Shown here: positions 8,530-17,494 of the stretch, in pieces
How the letters are laid out: each line of letters starts with the position of its first letter
How positions within the stretch are numbered: the stretch's first letter is position 1
Position numbers and translations under genes: made by a program
NCBI GenBank assembly: GCA_023391315.1
Contig: JAEWBD010000380.1
Span: 1 to 33,287 of the forward strand
DNA from: Bacteroidota bacterium
GTDB lineage: Bacteria > Bacteroidota > Bacteroidia > Chitinophagales > Chitinophagaceae
Direction: 5' to 3'
Length of the DNA stretch: 33,287 nucleotides
The notes under the pieces: model-generated
Database searches by the model: none
What the model was told of the DNA's origin: nothing
What the model saw: the letters and a program-made list of their open reading frames with translations, nothing else

Positions 8530-8607
8530 TTGATATTATTTTTATGATTTACCCAGTGTTATGTGAGCAAACTATGTCGTTCAGTTGTGAATGAATACAC
8601 GTTCCCT

Positions 8608-10821
8608 CTATTTTACCGGTGCACTGATCACTCCAAGGTACCGGCCTATCCAATAAGGTAGCAGCCAGATATCGCCTGCGCTATATTCAGACCTGCCTCC
8701 ATCGCCATCGTCCAGGTCAAACCTATTGGAATTATGACGGCTGATGCCCAGCTCATCCGGTGGCAAAACTTCCGTAGTGGTTTGCTTCCTGAAGTTGGGG
8801 GCCACCAATTCGATGTCTTTTCGCTGGCTGTTCTTAACGGTCCAGTTTACTAAATCGAGGGGATAATTCTGCAGGTACCAGATAGCTTCATTCAGATCAA
8901 AATCTTTTGTTCCGGTTAATGCTGTCATGATATTCCACAAGCCTTCTTTCTCCGGGCGTTCACGCTGCCAGTGATCAATGATAGCTTTTTTGAAATCGGC
9001 TTTTAGCGTATCATTTAGTGCATAGCGATACAATCCCCAGTAACCACAGTAATACATTTCGTCATCGGAATGGTTCCAGCCATCAGATAATTCCTTGCTC
9101 AATTCATCGGCATCATCCGGCGCATGGCCAATTTCTGCCATTGGCCGCATCAGGTTTTTCAAATATCCCTTTTCGTTCAACAGGTAAAAAGCGGCTTGTT
9201 TGTACTTCTCTTTTTTAGTGAAATAATAAGCTGTTTGCAGCATGGCAATAATGTTGGATGAATTGATCTTGCGGTCGCCCACATTTTCCGGGCGGGCATT
9301 TACATAATCAGGATGCCACCTGCCCCACCGGGTTGGTTTGCCGTCCCAGTCTATCATATAAAAATCATTTTTGACAATAGTTGACATCAGTGTATCGATC
9401 AACATAATAGCTTTATTACGGATGTCATTTTCATGCACCAATTCTGCAATTGCACCCAGGGCAAAAATGTGACCGATGGCTTCATCGCTGCTTGTGGTTG
9501 ATTTCCAGTCCCACTCAGGGTCATCGGCCCTGCGCCAGGCCGGATCATGATATTTATAACCGCGCCTTTCAAACGACCTTGATGGAAATCCCGGAACAGG
9601 ATTAATAGTATAGAGGCGTTCAATCGCATCCAGTGATTCCCGTACATTTTGCAATGCATCAGGTGATTGGGTAACGGCATAGCGAAATGTTTCGCCGGCC
9701 AGGTACATGGAAGTCCATAAACCATCATTATCCGAATCTTCCATGCTCCCGGTGGTTACATCACCATCCTTCATATTTGAAACGGTGGCATTAAAACCAA
9801 GCCGGATATGCCGGTTTCGTACCTGTTTTTCATAAAACATCGCTTTATCATGCAAAGACATTTCTTTAAAATAAATTTGACCCAATCCTTTAGTAGTTAA
9901 TACAAGTACGGAATTGTCAGGGCCTTTTGCAATGCTGATCACCGTATCAGAAGGCAGCCAGCGTTTGGATGCGTAATAATTGAACTTTCCATCTTTGCGC
10001 AATTGCATGGCGCCCCATGTTGAGCCAAACCAGAGCGTACCATCAACATTGCTGATAGTGGTCAAATCGGGCCAGGGCATTTTTGTATGAATAGTGCCGG
10101 TTTGTTTTTTTGTTTTTGCATCAATTTCAAAATAACCGTCAGTTGTGCCTACGAACAGTTTTTCATTGGCGGGTTCAATACAGGTAAGATTATTTCCGCT
10201 GACTACTTTCGTCAGCGTTTTATTTGCGGGAGAAAAATTGCTAATGGATTCATTGCCCAGGATCCAGAAGATATTATTTGCTGTGTCAAACCTGATGTCT
10301 TTTATCGCTTCGCCTGGAAGATTACCTGCCCATAAATTTTTAGAATCTTTCAGTAGCGCCAGGTTTTTACCATCCGAAATAAGAAAAGTAAAATCTTTAC
10401 CCCCGGCAAAAATTTTGGCGCCGGGCATGGCATGCTTTGAGAATAACTTTGCTGCCCAGGAATTGCTTAATAACGCCTGCGTATCTATGTAAACCAACTG
10501 GTTTTGGTAAGTTCCGATGCCTGCGATTTTTTTATCAGAAGTTTGCTTGTCCTGTTCATCAGTTACAAGTGTTCCGGGAAAAAGTAACTGGCCGGCGCGT
10601 GTACGCAGCAATCCCTTCGACGATAGTACCTGTATATAGCCGTTTCTGTCTGAAACAACTTTCAGCAATTTTGCATCGTTATCTGTATTCAGGAATTTGA
10701 TGCTATAGTCTTGCAAAAAAGTATTATCAGCGTATTGCGTAGCCTGGCTTTTTGATAAAAATGATGTTAGAATAAAAGGAATGAAAAGAAAAATAGCCTG
10801 TTGATTTTTTCGATACATCAT
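8608..10821 (-). CDS. Secreted two-component-type propeller fused to a helical-barrel domain, function unknown
   Basis: This is a 737-aa secreted protein with a Sec signal at residues 1-27. Residues of about 50-320 contain propeller repeats of the sensor-propeller kind (LFVGTTDGYFEIDAKTKK at 222-239; LWFGSTWGAMQLRKDG at 263-278; TTKGLGQIYF near 309-318), but no kinase follows. Residues of about 340-660 are helix-rich with aromatic and acidic clusters typical of an (alpha/alpha)6 barrel: DNDGLWTSMYLAGETFRYA (365-382), STTSSDEAIGHIFALGAIAE (441-460) and WNHSDDEMYYCGYWGLYRY (582-600). Such barrels host many glycoside hydrolases and lyases, with Asp/Glu as catalysts. A glycan-active enzyme is therefore plausible, but I do not recognise a named family. 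Two tandem ATGs begin the ORF. It is probably co-transcribed with the phosphatase gene 78 bp downstream. Confidence 0.7.
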   Translation of the reverse strand: MMYRKNQQAIFLFIPFILTSFLSKSQATQYADNTFLQDYSIKFLNTDNDAKLLKVVSDRNGYIQVLSSKGLLRTRAGQLLFPGTLVTDEQDKQTSDKKIAGIGTYQNQLVYIDTQALLSNSWAAKLFSKHAMPGAKIFAGGKDFTFLISDGKNLALLKDSKNLWAGNLPGEAIKDIRFDTANNIFWILGNESISNFSPANKTLTKVVSGNNLTCIEPANEKLFVGTTDGYFEIDAKTKKQTGTIHTKMPWPDLTTISNVDGTLWFGSTWGAMQLRKDGKFNYYASKRWLPSDTVISIAKGPDNSVLVLTTKGLGQIYFKEMSLHDKAMFYEKQVRNRHIRLGFNATVSNMKDGDVTTGSMEDSDNDGLWTSMYLAGETFRYAVTQSPDALQNVRESLDAIERLYTINPVPGFPSRSFERRGYKYHDPAWRRADDPEWDWKSTTSSDEAIGHIFALGAIAELVHENDIRNKAIMLIDTLMSTIVKNDFYMIDWDGKPTRWGRWHPDYVNARPENVGDRKINSSNIIAMLQTAYYFTKKEKYKQAAFYLLNEKGYLKNLMRPMAEIGHAPDDADELSKELSDGWNHSDDEMYYCGYWGLYRYALNDTLKADFKKAIIDHWQRERPEKEGLWNIMTALTGTKDFDLNEAIWYLQNYPLDLVNWTVKNSQRKDIELVAPNFRKQTTTEVLPPDELGISRHNSNRFDLDDGDGGRSEYSAGDIWLLPYWIGRYLGVISAPVK

Positions 10822-11057
10822 TACTGATTTAGTTTAATTTTTTAATGCCGGGCGTTCAGGGCTTAATACCTTGTTTTCAGCTTTTAAACCTGGTTGATTA
10901 TTTCAGGTAATACCAGGCAGTGGCTTTTTAATTGAGAATTATAATGCGCTGCGAAAAAGGTTGTTTAATATAATTAAACCCGTCTGCTGAGCACACCCGA
11001 ATAAAGGGAAGCTGCTTATCTTTTTTAAATTCCCTGCGGTTTTGAATAAAGCAAGCC

Positions 11058-11095
11058 AAAAAAGCTTACAGCGCTACCGGAGGCAGCGGCTTTAA
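11058..11095 (-). terminator. Terminator-like hairpin after SusD1 (second)
   Basis: On the minus strand CGCTGCC pairs with GGTAGCG across a 3-nt loop (one G-U pair). It is flanked by AAAGC and GCTTT that can extend the stem with a bulge, and followed by a run of six T. This is the arrangement of a Rho-independent terminator. It lies about 85-120 nt past the SusD1 stop codon. Confidence 0.4.
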
Positions 11096-11126
11096 GAATA
11101 TATTTTTAGCATAATGATTATAGAAT

Positions 11127-11167
11127 AAGCAATGCGGATTGCGTTAAGAAAACGATTCGCATTGCTT
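11127..11167 (-). terminator. Long stem-loop immediately after SusD1
   Basis: A perfect 10-bp inverted repeat (AAGCAATGCG at 11127-11136, CGCATTGCTT at 11158-11167) encloses a 21-nt loop with further short pairing (CGTT/AACG). It starts 11 bp past the SusD1 stop on the minus strand. No long U-run follows, so it may be a 3'-end stabiliser or attenuator as much as a terminator. This could help set the ratio of susCD message to downstream enzyme message. Confidence 0.5.
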
Positions 11168-11178
11168 GTTTAATAATA

Positions 11179-12837
11179 CTATTGCAGCAGCCACATTTTT
11201 GAATATTGATCGTCAACCTGGGGCGATAAACCGGCAACGCCTTCATTATATGCATCTACGTTTTGCCCTAATTCATTTGCGGGATAACGGTAACGCAAAG
11301 GAAACTCGTAACCGCTTAAATAGCCGTTTTTAAATATATCAGGTAGTTTGGTGCGCCTGATATCAAGATAAGTTTCCGCAGATACAAAAAATAACCCAAG
11401 CCATTTTTGATCGGCAATTTTGGCGAGTTTGCCAGCCTGGTCTGCCGGCAACGCAATACTTGGCTGAGCCAGGTAAGTATTTATATCTGCTTCTGATATT
11501 CCCCAACGCTCCATGGAAAAGCGAATTCCGTTGCGATAATAAGTATCTGCACTTCCTGTTATCATGCCTTTTGCAACCGCTTCTGCCAGGATAAACTGCA
11601 ACTCATCGCTGTTCATTATCATGGCTTTTAACAGGGGGTGGCTGTTTTGCCTGAACAACTGGGAGAATTTAGATACTTTAAAATTACCATACGCGCCGCC
11701 GAGAGCAGTGTTCCAGTGGGCGTTGCCATTTTTCCAGTCTCCCGGCATACCGGCAACAAAACCCACATATAGTTTGTTGGAATCCAGCAAAATATCTGGT
11801 GTTAAGTATTGCGCCATTTCAGGATTGGAACGGTCTATCAGCTCCCAGGTGGAAGTATAGGTAAAACCATTGGGGTCGGTTGTATTAACCGTAACGCCGT
11901 TAAGTGCAGGATTACTTGTCCATGGATTTTCAACTGGCGCAATCCAAACTTTTAACCGGGGGTCGTTTAATTCCGTTAATTTATCTACAAGTGTTTTGCA
12001 AGGCCTTCTCCTGTCAAACTCAGTACCGCCATTATCATTTAAAGTGCCGCCCTGCCAGGAGTTTTCCGCAGTTGTGCCAATATAGGAAATAGATACATTA
12101 TCATCTGCAGTAGTAAAAACAGGCGTAGCGGAAGCATTTTGTATAATGGCTGCAATTTGCTGCCCTGCATCGGGTATTTTATTGGAAGCCCGCATTAATA
12201 AGCGGATCTTAAGTGAATTGGCAAATTCCTGCCATTGCAATTTATTTCCCTTAAACACAAGGTCATAAGTGGAGGAAATAGCCTCAGTACCATTCGCTAT
12301 CATGGTATTGGCATCATCAAGCTCTTTGAGCAGGCCTGTATAAATATCTGCCTGTTTATCATATTTTGGATATAAAATCCCTTCCCGCGCTTTAAGCGCC
12401 TGTGAGTAGTAAACGTCGCCATAATAGTCAGTCATAAAAGAAAACAACAGCACCCTGAATGTGGTAAAAATCCCTTTATGCACCATCGATCCCCGTTTGT
12501 CTGCCAGCCCGATGGCCCCGTCAACCAGCTTCAGGATATTCATAGCAGCATACATATCATCCAATGGCTGTTTAAAGCCGGAGTAGTAGTTGTCGCTGCC
12601 CTGGTAATTTCTTTCAATATATTGAACAGCGCCGGGGAGCCTGCTGGCCTCATAGCCCATATTCTGGTAAAAAAGAGCAGTTTGTTTAATTACAGATGAC
12701 AGGAGATAAGCATCATTAACATCTTCCACAGCATCTAATTGTTGCAGGCTGTCGGAAGTTCTCAATGCATCTTTACTGCAGGAAGCAACTGAAGCCATTA
12801 AAACAATTGCAAGAACTTTTATTGAAAATGATTTCAT
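11179..12837 (-). CDS. SusD/RagB-like nutrient-binding outer-membrane lipoprotein (SusD1)
   Basis: This 552-aa lipoprotein has its lipobox at ASVASC (C20), followed by SKDALRTSD. The repeated helical segments in the first third (for example LLSSVIKQTALFYQN and PLDDMYAAMNILKLVDGAI) and the C-terminal part (QKWLGLFFVSAETYLDIRRT, then YPANELGQNVDAYN) fit the SusD-like_2 group (PF12771 type) better than classical SusD. Its job is to bind glycan or another nutrient on the surface and lid the SusC1 pore. The gene follows SusC1 by 29 bp on the same strand, and a long stem-loop lies just past its stop. Assignment as the SusC1 partner is firm from context; the ligand is unknown. Confidence 0.93.
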   Translation of the reverse strand: MKSFSIKVLAIVLMASVASCSKDALRTSDSLQQLDAVEDVNDAYLLSSVIKQTALFYQNMGYEASRLPGAVQYIERNYQGSDNYYSGFKQPLDDMYAAMNILKLVDGAIGLADKRGSMVHKGIFTTFRVLLFSFMTDYYGDVYYSQALKAREGILYPKYDKQADIYTGLLKELDDANTMIANGTEAISSTYDLVFKGNKLQWQEFANSLKIRLLMRASNKIPDAGQQIAAIIQNASATPVFTTADDNVSISYIGTTAENSWQGGTLNDNGGTEFDRRRPCKTLVDKLTELNDPRLKVWIAPVENPWTSNPALNGVTVNTTDPNGFTYTSTWELIDRSNPEMAQYLTPDILLDSNKLYVGFVAGMPGDWKNGNAHWNTALGGAYGNFKVSKFSQLFRQNSHPLLKAMIMNSDELQFILAEAVAKGMITGSADTYYRNGIRFSMERWGISEADINTYLAQPSIALPADQAGKLAKIADQKWLGLFFVSAETYLDIRRTKLPDIFKNGYLSGYEFPLRYRYPANELGQNVDAYNEGVAGLSPQVDDQYSKMWLLQ

Positions 12838-12866
12838 AATGTAATTTTTATGATTAACACCGCAGA

Positions 12867-15800
12867 TTAAAAATTAACGCCGAGTTTTATTCCATAAGAG
12901 CGGATACTTGGCAATGTAGCACGAAGAATTCCCTGGTTAGTGCCCACCCCGCTAAATGCCGATTCGGGGTCTTCATGCCGGCCTGACTTATTCCACTGGA
13001 AGATATTTCTTCCAATTAATGAAAGTGTTAAGTTATTCATCTTATACTTGCTGATTAATTTATCGGGCAGGGTATAAGCAATTGAAATTTCCCTTAGTTT
13101 AAAGTTCGTTGCATCATAAGTGCGGGTAGAAGAAAAATTCCAGATCACATCCCCGTAACTGTTATAGGGATATTGATAAAAAGTGTTGTTCTTATCTGCA
13201 CCGTTAACAATATAATCTTCATCCTTGGCATCGGCCGGGTCGCCGGTATAATCTGGGTTAACGAATACGCCTTTTGCATAACTGGCGTCATCTACTTCGT
13301 CTGTGCGCTGCCCGTCATTGTTATTATTAATAGCCTCGTATTGGCTCGATCCTGCGGCAGGCCAGGGCAGGCCACCCAATGATGCATCACGCCCGCCTTC
13401 CCAGTAGGGATTATTGGTTCCTTTTGTGCCAAAGGTTGTTTTCACCCTTCCGTTTGATTCAAGGTATTGTTGGTTTACAGAAATATATTGCCCTCCTTTA
13501 CGAAGACTGCCTACTATATTAATTGAAACCCGTTTGTATCTTAAAGTGGTATTAAGGCCCAATATAAAATCCGGGTTGAAATTGGCTAACTGCCTGCGGT
13601 CGGCATTATCGGGACTGTTTTGAAATTCACCCCCTTCTCCGTCCAATAAAGGCATGCCTTTATATTTCCCGGTTTTCACCCTTAATATGGCATTTTGTTC
13701 ATAGATATTTCCGATTTCCTCGCCTTTGGCAATTTTCACAACTGTTTTTCCATCATAATTAGCGAAGATGTATCCGTTAGGGGCAAACTTGTCTGACAGC
13801 TTTGTAATGGTGGCTTTGTAATGTGTAAAGCTGGCGGAAACGTCCCAGTTCCAGTTTTTAGATCTTACAGGTGTTACCGTTAATCCCCATTCGTAACCCT
13901 TGCTTGTAACATTACCAATATTGGTTAGCAGCCCGGTATAACCTGTGCCCGGTACCAATGGAATATTATCAAGCTGGTTTTTTTGTACTTTTTTGAAATA
14001 CGTAAAATCAAATTTTATACGGTTTTTAAGCATCCAGATATCTGCTCCCAGTTCTGTTGTAATAGAATGCTGGGGTTTTATATCCGGGTCCACCAGGGCT
14101 GCATTCAGCACCACCGTTTTTGCTGCGCCCCAATCACTCGTTTCAAAGGAATAGGTATCCACAGACCTTTGTTTTAATAATCCATTTCCCACATCTGCCA
14201 CGGCCAGCCTGCCTTTCAAAAGATTAAAAATTTCGGGCAACTTAAATGTTTCGGAGGCGATCCAGCTAAGCGATGCTGACGGGTAGAAATAGTTGATTTT
14301 TTGCTCTGCATAAGCGCCATTAAAATCTTCCCTGCCGGTAACATCTAAAAACAACTGGTTGTTATATCCTACAGTAGCAAGCGCGTAAGCGCTAAATCCC
14401 TGGGTTATATTATACGGTGCATTGGCGCCGCTGGTAATAGACAAAGTGCCGGGTGCTGCATTGGCAAGCGTAAACAGGGCAGGGGTGCTGAGATCGCCCG
14501 CTGTTGCTTCCATGCTGGAAGTATTTGAGTAAGCATAATTGCCTCCCACAGAAGCTGATAAAGAGAATTTTTTGAAATTATTGCTATAGGTTAAAATAAC
14601 GTCAGAACTTGTTTGCAGGTTAGCGTTGCTGCCCTGAACAAATTGCCCGTATTTATCGCTTCTCGATCCCCATGATTTCCTGAGTTCATAGTTCTCTTTT
14701 ACATTATCCATGCCGGTGCGTAATAACAGCGAAAAAGCTTTTCCCATTTGCCAGTCTAACTGCACTTTACCAAAATAATTATCCCTTGTAAAACGGTGCA
14801 GATATTCGTAAGTGGTAAACCAGGGGTTGTCGTTTGCCACGCCTCCATCAATATCCATAATAGAGCCATTTTGCAAACTTCCCTCAAACCCTGTGAGCCA
14901 GTAATTGTGCATTTCTGAAAGTGGCTGCAGGTTATTGGGAAAATTAAAAAGCAAAGAGTTTAATACGCTGTTTGATCCTACGCTGTTTTGTTTATTTGGC
15001 GAATAAGTATGAAAATAGTTGGCGCTTACCGAAATTCTTAAATTGTTGGTTATTCTGTACTCTGTATTGAGGTTAAACGATTTTTGATTGGTTTTTGTAT
15101 TCGGCATCACGCCCTCGTTCCCCATGTTGGACATTGAAAAGCGAAATGATCCTTTAGTGTAATTACCAAAAACGCTTATACTGTTGGTAATCGTGTTTCC
15201 TGTTCGAAGGTAGGCTTTCACCCGGTCTTCATTGGAGGATATTTGCGGGCCGTTTGCCCATTGCTGCGCTTTTACATCCCAGTAATCTGCTGTAAATGAC
15301 CCATCGGTAGGAGGCCCCCATGTATCGGTATTATCATATTGCCATTCGTAAATCCGTTCGCCCTGCCCGTATTGCATTTGTTCAGCTATAAACAGGTAAG
15401 GCTGGTCTGCAAGCGCAGAGAGATTATATGATACCCCAAGCCCTTTTTGGCCGCCTCTTCCAGACTTTGTAGTAATCATCACTACGCCATTACCGCCCTG
15501 TGCGCCATAAAGTGCGCCTGCGCTACCTCCTTTAAGAATGGAAACAGAAGCGATGTCTTCAGGATTTAATTGAGAAAGAATATTTCCAAAATCAACCCCG
15601 TCTTTCGACGTAAATGTTTGAGTGCCTACCGGTATCCCGTCAATCACATACAGCGGTTGCGACCTGGAAGATACGTCAGCGCCGCTGCTTATTGAAGGCA
15701 TTGTTGTAGTGCCACGAATATTTACCATTACGGAGGAAGTAGGGTCGCTGCTAAGGTTAGTAAGGTTTACACCGCTTACCTTGCCATCCAGGGATTTCAG

Positions 15801-16349
15801 CACATTTGGATTAGCTGCTTTAACCAGGTCTTCGGAATTAATATCGCTCACCGAATAGCCTAACGATCTTTTCTGCCTTGAAATGCCAAGGGCGGTTACT
15901 ACTACATCATCTAAAGAAGAAACTTCAGGGCTTAATGTAATGTCAAGATGCAGTTGGTCGCCCACCTTTACGGTAAAAGGTTTATATCCTACATAGCTAA
16001 ACCTTAATTCAGCAGAAGGCGGTACCGATATTGAGAAGTTTCCTAAATTATCTGTGCTTACGCCTGACGTTTGCCCCACTACAGATACCGATACGCCTTC
16101 TAAAGGGTTACCTTTTTCGTCTTTTACCGTTCCGGTTATTCTCACATCATTTACCTCCAATTTCGTTTTCTTTTCTGCAGGCGGTCTCATGGTTTTGCCG
16201 GTCTTAAACCTGTAATTCCCCGGGTCACTATAAGAAAAACCTTCCAGGGGAATATAAATAAGCGCAACCGTGATAAGGAGGGAAATACATCTTAACTTAA
16301 ACAGGATGCGGTCATCTTTAAAAAATTGATGCAAAGGGAAAGATTTCAT
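12867..16349 (-). CDS. SusC/RagA-like TonB-dependent outer-membrane transporter (SusC1)
   Basis: This 1160-aa SusC-type importer has a late signal segment (about residues 19-39, after a 20-residue basic and polar leader), a charged linker, a carboxypeptidase-D-like regulatory domain (about 70-140: ITGTVKDEKGNPLEGVSV to LRFSYVGYKPF), a TonB-box-like stretch (DDVVVTALGISRQKRSLGY, from 147), a plug domain with DGIPVG and ILKGGSAGALYGAQGGNGVV signatures, and a beta-barrel ending in KLGVNF. There is no STN domain, so unlike SusC2 it probably does not signal to an anti-sigma factor itself. Paired with SusD1, it should import oligomers released at the surface. It is divergent from the ECF sigma gene across 549 bp. 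Confidence 0.95.
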   Translation of the reverse strand: MKSFPLHQFFKDDRILFKLRCISLLITVALIYIPLEGFSYSDPGNYRFKTGKTMRPPAEKKTKLEVNDVRITGTVKDEKGNPLEGVSVSVVGQTSGVSTDNLGNFSISVPPSAELRFSYVGYKPFTVKVGDQLHLDITLSPEVSSLDDVVVTALGISRQKRSLGYSVSDINSEDLVKAANPNVLKSLDGKVSGVNLTNLSSDPTSSVMVNIRGTTTMPSISSGADVSSRSQPLYVIDGIPVGTQTFTSKDGVDFGNILSQLNPEDIASVSILKGGSAGALYGAQGGNGVVMITTKSGRGGQKGLGVSYNLSALADQPYLFIAEQMQYGQGERIYEWQYDNTDTWGPPTDGSFTADYWDVKAQQWANGPQISSNEDRVKAYLRTGNTITNSISVFGNYTKGSFRFSMSNMGNEGVMPNTKTNQKSFNLNTEYRITNNLRISVSANYFHTYSPNKQNSVGSNSVLNSLLFNFPNNLQPLSEMHNYWLTGFEGSLQNGSIMDIDGGVANDNPWFTTYEYLHRFTRDNYFGKVQLDWQMGKAFSLLLRTGMDNVKENYELRKSWGSRSDKYGQFVQGSNANLQTSSDVILTYSNNFKKFSLSASVGGNYAYSNTSSMEATAGDLSTPALFTLANAAPGTLSITSGANAPYNITQGFSAYALATVGYNNQLFLDVTGREDFNGAYAEQKINYFYPSASLSWIASETFKLPEIFNLLKGRLAVADVGNGLLKQRSVDTYSFETSDWGAAKTVVLNAALVDPDIKPQHSITTELGADIWMLKNRIKFDFTYFKKVQKNQLDNIPLVPGTGYTGLLTNIGNVTSKGYEWGLTVTPVRSKNWNWDVSASFTHYKATITKLSDKFAPNGYIFANYDGKTVVKIAKGEEIGNIYEQNAILRVKTGKYKGMPLLDGEGGEFQNSPDNADRRQLANFNPDFILGLNTTLRYKRVSINIVGSLRKGGQYISVNQQYLESNGRVKTTFGTKGTNNPYWEGGRDASLGGLPWPAAGSSQYEAINNNNDGQRTDEVDDASYAKGVFVNPDYTGDPADAKDEDYIVNGADKNNTFYQYPYNSYGDVIWNFSSTRTYDATNFKLREISIAYTLPDKLISKYKMNNLTLSLIGRNIFQWNKSGRHEDPESAFSGVGTNQGILRATLPSIRSYGIKLGVNF

Positions 16350-16898
16350 CGTTAAGCATTTTTAGTTTGTAGAATTTTTAATTAACAGAGAGCTAATAAA
16401 ACAGCGTTGGTAATTTCGGCAATTGTTTAAATCAAAATAAAAGCTAAGGCTCTAAATCCCAAACGAAAATAGATTATATGCATGTTAACTTTATATTGAT
16501 TGTTACCAAATCATTGTACCATCTTATCATGTTAATTGTGGGTGAAATTCAGCCGCCCGTCCCGGGCTTAACATGTACTGCATAACCGGTTTTGAAAGCT
16601 TGGGGTTATACTGCTTTAATTCACATTAAACTGTTTGATGAATTCAACGGCACTATCAAAAGAAATTGGCAGCTAAAGACGGGCAGTCGCATATAATTTA
16701 TAACATATTTATTAAACCCATAAGCATGTTTAAAATTATTTTAAGATAGCTGCGGCATCATGCAAGGCATATTTTTTTCTGTCATTAATAGTTTACGGCC
16801 GCCCTTATCTTTTTATAATAGTTATGGAGAAGGTGGTTGATAGTGCGCTATATTTATTAAAAGGCTAATTTGCGATGATATAAATACATTGACGGCGT
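16350..16898. promoter_or_regulatory. 549-bp divergent intergenic region between SusC1 and the ECF sigma gene
   Basis: No gene is visible. The region must hold the leftward SusC1 promoter and the rightward sigma promoter. Repeated short motifs stand out: CATGTTAA occurs as direct copies at 16481-16488 and 16528-16535 and inverted at 16568-16575, and TAAGCAT occurs at 16353-16359 and 16721-16727. These are candidate regulator sites by position and repetition only. I found no exact TAnnTTTG box in the stretch just before either start. A near match (TAATTTG) ends at 16871, 28 bp before the sigma start. Confidence 0.5.
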
Positions 16899-17489
16899 TT
16901 GGCACATACTGACATAAATATCTGGCAATCGTTCTTAAGTGGTGATAAATTTTCATTTGAAGAATTAATGAAAACTTATTACGAAGTTCTTTTCAACTAT
17001 GGTTCAAAGTACGCAGGAGATAAAGAGCTTATAAAGGATTGTATTCAGGAATTATTCATTGGCCTATGGACCAGGCGGCATAATCTTAGCCAGAATGTAA
17101 ATCCTAAAGCATACCTTATAGCCTCTTTCAGAAGATCCTTACACAGAAAGATACAATCTGAAAAGAAAATATTGCAGGCAGGCGAAGTACCCGGCAACTT
17201 TGATTTCGAATTATCAATTGAAGAAAGAATAATTTACAACGAAAACGATAAGCTACTGGCCTATAAATTAAAAGAATTAATTGAAGCCCTGCCCGAGCGG
17301 CAAAAAGAAGTAATATACCTTAAATTTTTTGTGGGATTGAACCGTGATGAAATTGCCGAAATTATGGGTAACAAGCCACAAACTGTTTCCAATCTTTTAC
17401 AAATAGCTTTTAAAACACTAAGGATAGAATTGAAAGATATGTCCGTTGTTAAGATTGCACTAATGATTACAGCCTTTTGTTTTAAATAG
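16899..17489 (+). CDS. ECF-type RNA polymerase sigma factor (FecI-like)
   Basis: This 196-aa ECF sigma factor has region 2 at about 25-90 (LMKTYYEVLFNYGSKYAG, DCIQELFIGLW) and region 4 at about 125-178 with the helix-turn-helix RDEIAEIMGNKPQTVSNLLQ. The expected partner is the FecR-type anti-sigma factor encoded at 24031-25125, with SusC2 as the outer-membrane sensor. The start is TTG (16899-16901). A stop lies three codons upstream, and the next ATG (residue 24) would cut into region 2, where family members usually have about 20 preceding residues. The last 12 residues are hydrophobic (VVKIALMITAFCF). The gene stands alone: divergent from SusC1, and convergent with the PHP gene with only 5 bp between the stop codons. 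Confidence 0.93.
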   Translation: MAHTDINIWQSFLSGDKFSFEELMKTYYEVLFNYGSKYAGDKELIKDCIQELFIGLWTRRHNLSQNVNPKAYLIASFRRSLHRKIQSEKKILQAGEVPGNFDFELSIEERIIYNENDKLLAYKLKELIEALPERQKEVIYLKFFVGLNRDEIAEIMGNKPQTVSNLLQIAFKTLRIELKDMSVVKIALMITAFCFK

Positions 17490-17494
17490 CTGTA

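Larger units (their letters stand above)
10822..11178. other. 357-bp intergenic region with two stem-loops
   Basis: No credible gene is present. On the minus strand this is the DNA just after the SusD1 stop and before the propeller-barrel gene. It contains two stem-loops (11127-11167 and 11058-11095), annotated separately. The remaining roughly 230 bp next to 10821 should carry the promoter of the leftward enzyme operon, but I found no exact TAnnTTTG box there. Confidence 0.55.

Noticed and set aside
9399..9728. Open frame of 109 codons on the minus strand in another frame
   Set aside because: It overlaps the 737-aa propeller-barrel gene in a shifted frame. The protein is rich in Met, Cys and Trp without domain features. 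The main frame carries the conserved pattern.
11179..16349. Two SusCD pairs as copies of one system
   Set aside because: SusC1 lacks the STN domain and SusD1 is of another SusD subgroup. The two pairs are structurally distinct.
16350..16898. GCCCGTC (16555) and GACGGGC (16678) as a paired regulatory inverted repeat
   Set aside because: They are seven bases each and 116 bp apart, which is easily chance. No supporting context was found.
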